Positions 17,795 through 26,497 of a stretch of DNA of 64,000 nucleotides are shown here, piece after piece. The stretch is from positions 1 through 64,000 of the forward strand of contig CAIXBB010000033.1 of assembly GCA_903917565.1 (NCBI GenBank), written 5' to 3'. The notes below the pieces were generated by a model that saw nothing but the letters and a program-made list of their open reading frames with translations, searched no databases and had not been told where the DNA came from. Position 1 is the stretch's first letter. Every line of letters begins with the position of its first letter. The position numbers were made by a program, and so were the translations under genes. Source of the stretch: an uncultured cyanobacterium. Lineage in GTDB: Bacteria; Cyanobacteriota; Cyanobacteriia; PCC-6307; Cyanobiaceae.

Positions 17795-19615
17795 TCAGAA
17801 GCCACCGCCGCCACCGCCGCCGTCGCCGCCGCCGGAGCTGCCGCCCCCCGAGCTGCCGCTGGAACTGCTGGAGCTGCTCGGTGACGACTGCATGGCGCTG
17901 CCGGTGGTGCTGCAGCAGTCCTCGAGGCGGTCGCCGAAGCCGTCGGTGTCGAAGTGGTCGTCGCTCCCCACATACCAGCTCGGAGGGGTCTGCACGATGC
18001 CCTTGAAGGCCGCCGCCCAAGGCTTCGTCAGCCCCGCCACCATCGCGTAGGGCAGGAAGCGCTCGAACAGTTCCAGCGTCAGGACCACCCGCTCGAAGCG
18101 AGGGGCGTCGACCCGGCGCAGGAACTCCTGGAAGCCCAGGGTCTGGCGCAGCACCTCCACCCCCCGGGGCGTCCGGCTCGGCATGATCCAGGCGAACAGG
18201 CCGATCAGCACCAGCGTGGCGAGCAGGCTGAGCAGGGTGAGCAGCGGATCGGCCGCCCCCTGCAGCCGGGCCAGGTCGTGGGGGAGCAGCGTCTGGGCCA
18301 CCACCACCGCCGCCACCACCGCCCCGATGCCGGCCGCCAGGGTGATGGCCCGTACCGTTCCGGGCCAGCGCCGGTAGAAGCCCTCCGCCAGCACCGCCTG
18401 CCGCACGAGCGTCTCGAAACCGGGCACATGCACATAGAAGTGGTCGCGCAGGGCGTCGGTATCGACGCTGTCGCCCACCGCCCGCGAGGGGAACAGGTGC
18501 TCGATCAGGTAGGCCTCGTGGGGCGCCAGCTCCTGCCACCGCTCCGGTCCGGTGAGCAGGGTGAACGCGTAGTGCTTCTTCAGCGGCAGGAACAGCACCT
18601 TCTCCTGCAGCTGCTGGATGCGCAGGTGACCCTTCACCGCCAGATCCACCAGCGTGGCCCCCAGCGCCACGCTGCCCACGCTTTCCTGCACCAGGCTGCC
18701 CAGCACCGCCGCCGGCAGGTTGCCCGGGGGTTCGTAGACCACCGGCACCGCACCCAGGGCCGGATCACGACCGATCCGCCACCAGATCCTGCCCAGGAGC
18801 AGGGTGGTGGCCAGGGGCAGCAGCAGGGCCAGCCGCGCCTGCAGCCAGCGCTGCAGCCGCTCCAGTGCCGAGCGGGGCAGCACCACACCCTTGTCGAAGC
18901 CAACCGCCAGGGTGAGGCCTTCGCCGGGCTCCAGGCGGCGGGTGCTTTCGGCGGTCACCTCCCGCGTGCCGATCCGCAGACGGGCGTCCTGTCCCTTGGC
19001 CCCCCGTGGGCCCGTGTACACCGAGGCGTGCAGCCCCTTCACCCCCTCCGGCAGGAGCACGCGGGCGCTGACACGGTCGATCGGGATCTCCTAGCCGTTG
19101 CCGGTCACGTTCCAGTTGAACTCGTCGTGGTCGTCGTAGAAGCGCAGGCCGTTGCGCACCCGGTAGCGCAGCACCGCCTTGCGGGTGGCGTCCTCGGCGC
19201 CGGGCACGAAGATCCGCAGCTCCTCCTCGTTGCCGACCTGGCGCGATTCGGTGCGGTAGGCCGTGCCGTCGGTATCGGTAACTGAAAGCAGCTTCAGCCC
19301 CAGGGGTTCAAGGCCGCCGGGGCGGTTCGCCAGCACGGGGATCTGGCGCCGGATCCCGTTCCACGATCCCTGGAACCGGGCGGTGAGGGTTTCGCGCACC
19401 TGCACGGATCCATCCCGTGCGACCTCTGCCAGCATCTGGAAGTCGGTGAGCTCCAGTTGGCGCCCCGCCGCTCCGGCCGCCCCTCCCCCGCCCGGAGCCA
19501 GGAGCAGCAGCGCCAGGCCCAGGCTCAGCAAGCAAGCGAGCAGCCAGGCCCCGCGTTGCGTCCACAGCCGTCGCCGGAGGGCCCGGCGGCCGGCCTCAGC
19601 CACCGAACTCCACAC
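17795..19615 (-). pseudogene. DUF2207 membrane protein gene broken by a single amber codon
   Basis: Reading on the minus strand, residues 1-174 show a signal/TM anchor (about 20-45) and the beta-rich DUF2207 domain, ending FNWNVTGNG. They are followed by TAG at 19093-19091. The same frame then continues EIPIDRVSARVLLPEG for 432 more codons, with two or three TM helices and a C-terminal Ser/Gly-rich tail ending in GGGGGGF. The family consensus has Trp at the stop (GNGWEIPI), so a TGG to TAG change explains it. With lemA just upstream (20-base overlap) this was a LemA-DUF2207 operon, found widely in bacteria with poorly defined envelope functions. Whether the two halves are still made is unknown. 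Confidence 0.82.
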
Positions 19616-20153
19616 GGGGAACGGCGGCCTCGCCCCGGTCGCCCAGCTCGAAGAAGGCCAGGGAGCGGATGCCGAAGCCGCCCGCCACCAGATTGGAGGG
19701 GAACTGGACGATGGCCGTGTTGAGGTCCCGCACCACGGCGTTGTAATAGCGCCGCGCGTTCTGGAGCGCTTCCTCGATCCGGCCCAGGTCGTCCTGCAGG
19801 GCCTTGAAGCTCTCCACCCCCCGCAGGGCCGGGTAGGCCTCCGCCAGTGCGAACAACTGGCCGAGCGAGGCCCCCAGCTGCTGCTCCGCCCGCTTCTGCT
19901 CGCTGGCGCCCCGGGCCGCGATCGCCGCGCTGCGCGCCTCGATCACGGCGCGGAAGCTCTCCTTCTCGTGGCTGGCGTAGCCCTGCACCGTCTCCACCAG
20001 GTTGGGGATCAGGTCATGACGGCGCTTGAGCTGCACGTCGATGTCAGCCCAGGCGTTGTCGGCCTGCACGCCCAGCTGGGCCAGCCGGTTGTAGAGGAGG
20101 ATCAGTCCCAGGGCCAGGGCGGCCACCAGGACCAGCAGCAGCAGGGCCATCAC
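19596..20153 (-). CDS. lemA: LemA-family membrane protein
   Basis: 185 residues. One N-terminal TM helix (about 2-21) is followed by YNRLAQLGVQADNAWADIDVQLKRR-type sequence, then LIPNLVETVQGYASHEK and ARRYYNAVVRDLN, the conserved blocks of LemA. The rest is a periplasmic or cytoplasmic helical bundle. The C-terminus ends PRVEFGG and overlaps the start of the DUF2207 gene, so the two are co-transcribed. The function of LemA is not settled; association with stress proteases or envelope proteins is known in other bacteria. Confidence 0.88.
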   Translation of the reverse strand: MMALLLLVLVAALALGLILLYNRLAQLGVQADNAWADIDVQLKRRHDLIPNLVETVQGYASHEKESFRAVIEARSAAIAARGASEQKRAEQQLGASLGQLFALAEAYPALRGVESFKALQDDLGRIEEALQNARRYYNAVVRDLNTAIVQFPSNLVAGGFGIRSLAFFELGDRGEAAVPRVEFGG

Positions 20154-20202
20154 TCCAACGGCGGGTCTGGATGGAGCCTAGGGACGCTCTTCTGGTGTGT
20201 TG

Positions 20203-20220
20203 ATCCCTGCCGGCAGGGAT
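20203..20220. repeat. 18-bp perfect palindrome between lemA and mtnA
   Basis: ATCCCTGCCGGCAGGGAT equals its own reverse complement. It sits between the divergent starts of lemA (20153) and mtnA (20254), 33 bases before the mtnA ATG, where an operator or a transcript hairpin would act. No T-run follows. The regulator is unknown. Confidence 0.5.
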
Positions 20221-20253
20221 GATCGGAACCATCTGTCTGCCCCTTCCACGGCC

Positions 20254-21366
20254 ATGAACATCGACGGCAAGCCCTGGCGCACCATCTGGCTGGAGGAGGG
20301 TGGCCGCTCGGTCGGCGTGATCGACCAGACCCTGCTGCCCCACCGCTTCGTCACCCGCTCGCTCACCACCGTCGAGGAGGCGGCCGGGGCGATCGTCACC
20401 ATGGTGGTGCGGGGGGCTCCCCTGATCGGCGTCACCGGGGCCTACGGGCTGATGCTGGCCCTCCAGGCCGATCCCTCCGACGCCTCCCTGGCCGCGGCCT
20501 TCGATCGCCTCGATGCCACCCGGCCCACCGCCATCAACCTGCGCTGGGCCCTGGAGCGGGTGCGGGAGCGGGTCCTGCCCCTGGCACCGCAGCAGCGCGC
20601 CGAGGCGGCGAAGGCCGAAGCGGCCGCCATCGCCGAGGAGGACGTGGCCATGGGCGAGGCCATCGGTGACCACGGCCTGCGCCTCCTCCAGGAGATCGCG
20701 GCCCGGCGCCCCGAGGAGCGCCGCGGGCAGCCGCTGAACGTGCTCACCCACTGCAACGCCGGCTGGCTGGCCACCGTCGATTGGGGCACGGCCCTGGCGC
20801 CGATCTACAAGGCCCACCGCTCCGGCCTGCCGATCCATGTGTGGGTCGATGAGACCCGGCCCCGCAACCAGGGGGCCAGCCTGACGGCTTTCGAGCTGGG
20901 GCGGGAGGGGGTGCCCCACACCGTGATCGTCGACAACGCCGGCGGGCACCTGATGCAGCACGGCCGGGTGGATGCGGTGATCGTCGGCACCGACCGCACC
21001 ACCCGCACCGGCGATGTCTGCAACAAGATCGGCACCTACCTCAAGGCCCTGGCCGCCCACGACAACGGGGTGCCTTTCTACGTGGCCCTGCCCGCCTCCA
21101 CCATCGACTGGTCGATCGCCGACGGGGTGAACGAGATCCCGATCGAGGCCCGCTCCCCTCTGGAGGTGACCCACATCGCCGGTAAGCCGGACGGGGCGGA
21201 TCCCACCAGCGTGCAGCTGGTGCCCGATGGCAGCGAGGGCTTCAACCCGGCCTTCGATGTCACCCCCGCCCGGCTGGTGACGGCCCTGATCACCGAGCGG
21301 GGCGTGGCCCCGGCCAGCGAGGAGGGGCTCCAAGCCCTTTACGCCGACCCCGTGGCCCCGTGCTGA
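20254..21366 (+). CDS. mtnA: S-methyl-5-thioribose-1-phosphate isomerase
   Basis: 370 residues from ATG 20254. It converts methylthioribose-1-phosphate to methylthioribulose-1-phosphate in the methionine salvage pathway. Family motifs: [16 protein letters not shown] (substrate phosphate region), [20 protein letters not shown] with the catalytic Cys in [15 protein letters not shown], and [20 protein letters not shown] with the catalytic Asp. The length is normal. The gene is single, divergent from lemA, and no other salvage gene is next to it. It meets the following gene tail to tail with a gap of only 7 bases. Confidence 0.95.
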   Translation: MNIDGKPWRTIWLEEGGRSVGVIDQTLLPHRFVTRSLTTVEEAAGAIVTMVVRGAPLIGVTGAYGLMLALQADPSDASLAAAFDRLDATRPTAINLRWALERVRERVLPLAPQQRAEAAKAEAAAIAEEDVAMGEAIGDHGLRLLQEIAARRPEERRGQPLNVLTHCNAGWLATVDWGTALAPIYKAHRSGLPIHVWVDETRPRNQGASLTAFELGREGVPHTVIVDNAGGHLMQHGRVDAVIVGTDRTTRTGDVCNKIGTYLKALAAHDNGVPFYVALPASTIDWSIADGVNEIPIEARSPLEVTHIAGKPDGADPTSVQLVPDGSEGFNPAFDVTPARLVTALITERGVAPASEEGLQALYADPVAPC

Positions 21367-21373
21367 GAACCGT

Positions 21374-21793
21374 TCAGAGCGAGGGGCGCAGCAAGCTGAT
21401 GGGAGCGCCGACGCCGTTGGGCTGGAGCGTCAGGGTGGAGTAGGTCCAGGTGCCGGCGCTCTGGCTGGCCTCCACATACAGGGTGCCGCTTCCCCTCGAC
21501 CCCTGCAGGGGAATGGCCAGGTTGGCCTGGCCCGTGCCACCGGAGAGATTGACGCTGCCGGACACCAGGAAGCCCCCGCTGATCGGGGTGCCCAGTTGGC
21601 TGATCACCACTGGATCCTTCTGGGCCCTGGCCAGGGCCTGTCTGTACGGCGTGGATGACTTGATCAGCCCGAAAACGAGGCTGATGATCAGGGCGATGAA
21701 GCCCACCACCCCGGCCACCCCCGTCAGGCAGCCGGCCGGCACCAGCCACTTCCAGTTTCGGGTCCACCAGTTGGGGGCTGGTTTGGTGTCCAT
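21374..21793 (-). CDS. Coa1-like membrane-anchored protein
   Basis: 139 residues from ATG 21793. A cytoplasmic N-terminus NWWTRNWKWLVP is followed by one TM helix (about 18-40, ending FGLIKSS). A periplasmic domain has YRQALARAQKDPVVISQLGTPI, SGSVNL and GTLYVEASQ. This is the pattern of proteins annotated as cytochrome c oxidase assembly factor Coa1-like (Tim21-like fold). In bacteria the role is not established. It is monocistronic and converges on mtnA. Confidence 0.7.
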   Translation of the reverse strand: MDTKPAPNWWTRNWKWLVPAGCLTGVAGVVGFIALIISLVFGLIKSSTPYRQALARAQKDPVVISQLGTPISGGFLVSGSVNLSGGTGQANLAIPLQGSRGSGTLYVEASQSAGTWTYSTLTLQPNGVGAPISLLRPSL

Positions 21794-21850
21794 GGGGCCA
21801 CATTGGCACCGGCCAGCTGAGCCGCGCTGCTCTCCGGAATCGGCTGGCCT

Positions 21851-21882
21851 CGTCAGATGCGCATTAAAATGCGCATCTGACG
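21851..21882. promoter_or_regulatory. 32-bp palindrome, likely operator of the toxin-antitoxin operon
   Basis: Two perfect 14-base arms, CGTCAGATGCGCAT and ATGCGCATCTGACG, flank TAAA. The inner octamer ATGCGCAT is itself palindromic, so the site holds two identical 8-mers 12 bases apart, suited to binding an antitoxin dimer pair. It ends 11 bases before the antitoxin GTG start. VapB-type antitoxins repress their own operons through such repeats; the assignment is from position and symmetry. Confidence 0.7.
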
Positions 21883-21893
21883 CATCCCTAGCC

Positions 21894-22139
21894 GTGCGCA
21901 CCACCCTGGAGCTGCCCGATCCCCTGTTCGCCCGCCTCAAGGCCAGGGCGGCGCTGGAAGGCACCACGCTGAAGCAGTTGCTGCGTTTCTTCGTGGAACA
22001 GGGTCTGGAGGCCGCAGGGCCTGGGGGCGAAGCCAGGGTCCGCCGTGCCGCTGACCTGCCCCGGATTGAGGCCGACCTGCCCCTGAGGCCGGATCAGCTC
22101 TCGAACGCCGGCCTGTTCGCCCTGCTGGAGGAGGAGTGA
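21894..22139 (+). CDS. VapB-type antitoxin
   Basis: 81 residues from GTG 21894. The N-terminal RTTLELPDPLFARLKARAALEGTTL-type sequence is a ribbon-helix-helix DNA-binding domain (strand TTLELP, then two helices). The C-terminal part (about 50-81, DLPRIEADLPLRPDQLSNAGLF) is the extended toxin-neutralising tail. It overlaps the PIN toxin gene by 4 bases (GTGA), as is normal in vapBC operons, and a perfect palindrome lies just upstream. Confidence 0.82.
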   Translation: MRTTLELPDPLFARLKARAALEGTTLKQLLRFFVEQGLEAAGPGGEARVRRAADLPRIEADLPLRPDQLSNAGLFALLEEE

Positions 22140-22585
22140 CACCCCAGCGGGCGCCGACGGATCTGCCTGATCTGAACCTCTGGCTGGCGCTGGCCTGGAG
22201 TGGCCATGGGCACCATGCCTCCGCCTGTCATTACTGGGAGGAGGCGGCCGCCGACACCGTGCTGTTCACCACCGTGACGGCCCTGGGTCTGGTGCGCCTG
22301 CTCAGCCAGCCCCGGGTGATGGGAGACGCCGTGCTCAGCCTCGGCCAGGCCAGCGCCGTTCAGGCGGCTTTCCTGGAGCAGCCGGGGGTGCGGCTGGTGG
22401 ACGAGGCCTCCGCCAGCTGGCCGGTGTTCCGCCATCTCCTTACCCAGGACACCTGGCCGGCCAGGCTCTGCACGGACGTGCATCTGGCCGCCATGGCCAT
22501 CTCCGGCGGCTGGCGGCTGGTGAGCTTCGATCAGGACTTCGGCCGGTTCAAGGGCCTGTTGTGGCTGCCCCTGCCGGGCCCGTAA
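22136..22585 (+). CDS. PIN-domain ribonuclease toxin, VapC type
   Basis: 149 residues from GTG 22136. PIN-domain acidic residues are visible: Asp in TDLPDLNLWLAL (residue about 12), an internal acidic site, and LCTDVHLAAMA (Asp about 120) with LVSFDQDFGRF (about 135). This is the TA-PIN subgroup with the D-x-N-x-W-L start. Such toxins cleave RNA (tRNA or rRNA) and are held inactive by the partner antitoxin. The pair is a complete type II module; whether it is active is untested. Confidence 0.83.
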   Translation: MTPQRAPTDLPDLNLWLALAWSGHGHHASACHYWEEAAADTVLFTTVTALGLVRLLSQPRVMGDAVLSLGQASAVQAAFLEQPGVRLVDEASASWPVFRHLLTQDTWPARLCTDVHLAAMAISGGWRLVSFDQDFGRFKGLLWLPLPGP

Positions 22586-22589
22586 CCCC

Positions 22590-23018
22590 TCAGAGCCCTT
22601 CGAAGCGGACGTTGAGGTTGAGCTTGCCGGGGCCGATGGCGGTGGCCTGCAGCACCAGGGCGGCAGTCTTGCCCTCAGCGGTGCCATCTACCTTGGAGCC
22701 CGAGGGCGGATCCATCACCAGGTTGAAGCCCCAGGGGCCCACGACTGTGTTGATTGTGCGTTCGGCGTAGCCCTGCTTGGCCAGGGACGCCCTCACTTTG
22801 GCGAGCAGCTCCTCCGGCTGGCCGGGCAGCTGGGTGTTGAGGCTGGTCTGGCCGATCGCATTGGCGGCGAACAGGCTGGCGGCCGGCTTGGGCAGGGGCA
22901 ACTGCAGGCCCTTGAGCAGCGAACCGGCCGGGGTGGCGAGGGCGGCTCCACCGACCAGGGCGCCGGCCCCCACCAGCAGCGAGGTTGAGAGGGCCAGCAG
23001 ACGGGGACGCCAGTGCAT
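22590..23018 (-). CDS. Secreted hypothetical protein
   Basis: 142 residues from ATG 23018. A signal peptide (about 1-29, GGAALA) precedes a small domain with LLAKVRASLAKQGYAERTINTVVGPWGFNLVMDPPSG and a C-terminal beta strand pair (IGPGKLNLNVRFEGL). I do not recognise a family. It converges on the toxin gene with a 4-base gap and is divergent from the rhodanese gene. Composition is core-like. Confidence 0.6.
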   Translation of the reverse strand: MHWRPRLLALSTSLLVGAGALVGGAALATPAGSLLKGLQLPLPKPAASLFAANAIGQTSLNTQLPGQPEELLAKVRASLAKQGYAERTINTVVGPWGFNLVMDPPSGSKVDGTAEGKTAALVLQATAIGPGKLNLNVRFEGL

Positions 23019-23144
23019 GGCTTGTTCGCAGGGTCGCTGGGACGTTACCCCGATTCGCCGGGACACACCCCGACGTGGCTGAACACACAGGACCCCAGCT
23101 GGACCATCCTTTAAACATCGGTATATCGGTCGCCTTTGCGTTCA

Positions 23145-24188
23145 ATGTTTCCGCAGACCTCCCGCTCCGCCCGGCGCCTGCTGTTCTCGGCCGCGGCCGG
23201 AACCGCCATCGCCACGGCCACCCCCTTTGCCCTCGGCCATTTCCCGATCACCCAGGCCCAGGCCGCCGCTCCCGCCCAGGCCGGCGCCGTTGTCACCACC
23301 CTGGCTCCGGGGGGCACCAGCCTCCAGGTGTTCTCCCCGGAAGAGGCCGCTGCCGCCGCCAGTTCGGGCCGATGGAAGGTGCTTGACGTGCGCCCGGTGC
23401 CGCCCCTCTCCTACATCGGTGGCCATGTGCCCGGTGCCGTCCATCTCTCGGAGCAGGCCTTCCGCGGACCCAACGGTCGCCTGCCCTTCCAGATCTGGGG
23501 CCCTGCAAAGCTGGCCAGCCTGCTGAGCCAGGCGGGAATCTCCAACAAGGATTCGGTGCTCGTCTATTCCGACGGCAATGACGTGCTGGGCACCTCCCTT
23601 GTCTCCTACATCCTCGAGAAGAGCGGCGTGCGCCAGGTGGCGATCGTCAATGGCGGCCTGAGTGGGTACAAGGCGGCCTCCCAGCCCACCACCAAGGCCT
23701 TCCCCACGTTCCAGGCCGGCACCTTCCGGCCCACCACGGTCAAGGGTCTGGCCATTCCCCTGAACGAGCTGGAGCCCCTGATCGGCAAGAGCAACGTGGT
23801 GATCATCGACCCACGGCCCAAAGCCCAGTTCGAGGGCACCGACCAGACCTTCATCCGCAATGGCCACATCCCTGGCGCCAAGAACGTCCCCTGGCAGACG
23901 TTCACCGAAGCCAACAACGCCGATGAGGCCAAAAAGAATCCCCACAAGCTGAAATCCCTCGAAGAGATCAAGTCCCTGCTGGTCAGCCGTGGCATCACTC
24001 CCGACAAGGAGGTGATCGTTTCCTGTAGCACCGGCCGTGAAGCCAGCCTCCAGTTCCTTACCCTGAAGCATCTGCTCAAGTACCCCAAGGTGCGGATCTA
24101 TGAAGGATCCTGGACCGAGTACAGCGCCTCCAAGCTGCCGATCGCCGTGGGTCCTGAAGGCAGTCCGGCCCAGGTGAGCAGCCGCTGA
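23145..24188 (+). CDS. Exported two-domain rhodanese-type sulfurtransferase
   Basis: 347 residues from ATG 23145; TTG 23136 is also in frame. The signal peptide (about 1-38) has SARRLLFSA, possibly twin-arginine. Two rhodanese domains follow. In the first (about 50-190) the loop reads YSDGNDVLGT with no Cys, so it is probably inactive. In the second (about 200-330) the loop SCSTGREAS holds the catalytic Cys. This is the thiosulfate/3-mercaptopyruvate sulfurtransferase layout. Its neighbours are a 44-residue secreted protein and a YedE-type sulfur transporter gene, so I infer a periplasmic sulfur-handling cluster. Confidence 0.85.
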   Translation: MFPQTSRSARRLLFSAAAGTAIATATPFALGHFPITQAQAAAPAQAGAVVTTLAPGGTSLQVFSPEEAAAAASSGRWKVLDVRPVPPLSYIGGHVPGAVHLSEQAFRGPNGRLPFQIWGPAKLASLLSQAGISNKDSVLVYSDGNDVLGTSLVSYILEKSGVRQVAIVNGGLSGYKAASQPTTKAFPTFQAGTFRPTTVKGLAIPLNELEPLIGKSNVVIIDPRPKAQFEGTDQTFIRNGHIPGAKNVPWQTFTEANNADEAKKNPHKLKSLEEIKSLLVSRGITPDKEVIVSCSTGREASLQFLTLKHLLKYPKVRIYEGSWTEYSASKLPIAVGPEGSPAQVSSR

Positions 24189-24208
24189 TTCCCCTCCCCC
24201 CTCCAACC

Positions 24209-24343
24209 ATGGCCATGCCTGTTCGCAACGTTCGTTTCTGGGCGCTCGCCAGCCTGGCGGTGATCCTGCTCGCACCGGCCGCCGCCCTGGCCTGTGACAC
24301 CGGCAGCGACACCCCCGCCGCCGCCAAGTCGAAGAAGCGTTGA
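24209..24343 (+). CDS. 44-residue secreted small protein in the sulfur cluster
   Basis: ATG 24209 gives MAMPVRNVRFWALASLAV, then a hydrophobic signal ending AAALA, and a short mature tail CDTGSDTPAAAKSKKR. The mature chain begins with a single Cys followed by acidic and basic residues. It lies 20 bases after the rhodanese gene and just before the YedE-like gene, so all three are likely one operon. No family recognised. A small sulfane-sulfur carrier is one speculative idea; it could equally be non-functional. Confidence 0.5.
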   Translation: MAMPVRNVRFWALASLAVILLAPAAALACDTGSDTPAAAKSKKR

Positions 24344-24371
24344 AACAGCCGCTTGCCCCACAGCTCTGGCT

Positions 24372-25453
24372 GTGGCCCCGGCCGTAGCGGTCGGGGTGGC
24401 CCTGGCGGCCCGGCAACCGGCTTCGGCCCTTGTCTGGGGACTGGGCTGCGGTCTTGGCCATGGGCTGGTCCGCTTCAACTTCGGTTTCGCCTCCGGCTAC
24501 CGGCGGCTGCTGGAGCTGCGGGATCCCGGTCCTTTCTTCGCCCAGTTGCTGCTGGTGGCGCTGCTGGTGATCGCCATGGCCCTGGTGCTCGCCTTCGAGC
24601 CCCTCACCGGCCTGCGGCCGAAGCTGCTGGCCACCCCCCTCAGCCTGCCGTTCCTGGCCGGGGCCTTCCTGTTCGGCATCGGCATGGAGCGGGCCCGCGG
24701 CTGCGGCTGCGGCACCCTGGCGGCGGCCTCCCGGGCGGGGTCAGTGTGGTGGCCGCCCTGGGCGGTCTGGTGATCGGTGCCTTCCTGGGCACCCTGCACG
24801 CCCCTCAGCTGGCCGCCGTTGGCCTGCCCCGCCTGGCCTCACCGGTCGGCCTCGACCTGTTCGGTCTGGCGGGGTCCGTGGTGCTGCAGCTGGCGTGGAT
24901 CGCCCTGATCGCCGTCCTGCTTTGGCGCTGGAGCGGCCAGGTCCCGTGGAGCGGCGAATGCCGCGCGCTCTACGGCGGCGCCGTTGCCGTGGCTCTGCTG
25001 GCCACCGGCCTGCTGCTGGTAACAGCGGAACCCTGGAAGGTGCTCTGGGGCCTGGCCCTCAGTGGCGCCCACCTGGCCCAGGCCCTGGGCTGGGATCCCC
25101 AGACCAGCCTCTTCTGGTCGAGCCCCCGGGGCCAGGCGCTGCTGGTGGGCTGGGACGCCTGGCTGTTCAACGACGCCGTGCTGGTTGATCTGGGCCTGCT
25201 CTACGGCGCTGTGGCCACCGCCATCGGGCAGGGCCGCTTCCACTGGCGGGGCGAGGGGTCCCAGGCCCTGTCGGAACTGGCCCGGCGCGGCTTCGGCGGC
25301 CTGCTGATGGGCTACGGCGGCCTGCTGGCTTCGGGTTGCAACGTCAACGCCTTCCTGGGCGGGGTGATGAGCTTCAGCCTGCACGGCTGGATCTGGCTGG
25401 CGGTGGCGCTGATGGGCTTCGCCGCCTCGCTGCGGTTAAACCCCACCGCCTGA
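24372..25453 (+). pseudogene. YeeE/YedE-family sulfur transporter, one-base frameshift
   Basis: The first frame (from about GTG 24372) reads several TM helices and GMERARGCGCGTLAAAS, the first conserved Cys motif of the family. It then runs to a stop at 24773. From about 24735 another frame continues GVSVVAALGGLVIGAFLG through six or more TM helices and the second motif ASGCNVNAFLGG to 25453. The frames join at a G run (24737-24740, GCGGGGTC); one missing G explains the break. YedE/TsuA-type proteins carry thiosulfate or other sulfur species through conserved Cys. Both motifs are intact, so this is either a recent mutation or a homopolymer sequencing error. Confidence 0.8.
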
Positions 25454-25495
25454 GGCGAGAATGACCCCCGTCGCCGCCGCCTCTGATCCGCCGCC

Positions 25496-26464
25496 ATGGC
25501 CCAGGTCCAGTCAGCCGCCCAGCCTGCAGCGCCTCCCCCCAACTGGGTGGCCTCGCGCCATCCCCTCGGCTGGCTGATCGATCGGCTGCTGGCCATCGAG
25601 CCCCTGCGCCAGCTGATGTTCCTGCAGGCCCGCCGGCTGATCATCCGCACCGCCGAGCGGCGCGGCATTGCCTGGCGGGCCCGGCGGGAGGAGCTGCAGC
25701 AGCAGGCCGAGCCCTTGCTGGCGCTCAGCACCGATCCGGCCACCACCACACCGGCCTACTACCGGGCCCGCTTCCACGCTTACGACGCGGGCAATCTCTG
25801 CTGGGCTGCGGCCGGCGAGGCGGAGCAGGCCACCGATGCCATGGCCCTGCGGGTGTGGCCAGGCGAAACCCTGGAGCCGGAGCAGGCCCAGCGGCGTCTG
25901 CGGCAGGCGATCTTCGCGGCGATCGAGCCCAACCTCACCTCTCCGGTGCGCAGCGCCCTCGATATCGGCTGTTCGGTGGGCGTGGGAACCCTGGCGCTGA
26001 AGCAGTGGCTCGATGCGCGCGAAGGCACCGACGTGACAGTGGAAGGTCTCGATCTTTCCCCCCAGATGCTGGCGGTGGCCAGGGTTCGCGATCCTGAAGG
26101 CCGCATCCGCTGCTGGCACCATGCCGCGGCCGAAGCCACCGGCCTGCCGGTGGCCAGCGTCGACCTGATCACGCTCCAGTTCGTCTGCCACGAGCTGCCT
26201 GCCGAGGCCACCCGAGCCGTGCTGCGGGAGGCGGCCCGGCTGCTGCCCCCCGGCGGGGTGCTGGCCCTGGTGGACCAGGATCCCGATTCCAAGGTGATCC
26301 GCAGGTTGCCGGCGCCGATCGCCACCCTGCTCAAGAGCACCGAGCCCTATCTGGAGGAGTACTTCAGCCTCGACCTTCCTGGCGCCATGGGCGAGGCGGG
26401 CTTTCGGGACGTGCGCAGCCAGGCCTGCGACCCCCGTCATCGGGTGCTGGTGGCGGTGCGCTGA
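25496..26464 (+). CDS. Class I SAM-dependent methyltransferase
   Basis: 322 residues. An N-terminal helical extension (about 1-140) with [17 protein letters not shown] and [16 protein letters not shown] precedes the Rossmann domain. Motif I is [18 protein letters not shown] (about 158-175), the acidic loop is [14 protein letters not shown], and motif post-III is [16 protein letters not shown]. The extension is seen in cyanobacterial methyltransferases of unknown substrate. It follows the YedE-like gene by 42 bases on the same strand. Confidence 0.8.
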   Translation: MAQVQSAAQPAAPPPNWVASRHPLGWLIDRLLAIEPLRQLMFLQARRLIIRTAERRGIAWRARREELQQQAEPLLALSTDPATTTPAYYRARFHAYDAGNLCWAAAGEAEQATDAMALRVWPGETLEPEQAQRRLRQAIFAAIEPNLTSPVRSALDIGCSVGVGTLALKQWLDAREGTDVTVEGLDLSPQMLAVARVRDPEGRIRCWHHAAAEATGLPVASVDLITLQFVCHELPAEATRAVLREAARLLPPGGVLALVDQDPDSKVIRRLPAPIATLLKSTEPYLEEYFSLDLPGAMGEAGFRDVRSQACDPRHRVLVAVR

Positions 26465-26497
26465 GGCCCCGCGAGCCTTCAGGGCGCCGGTTTGGGC

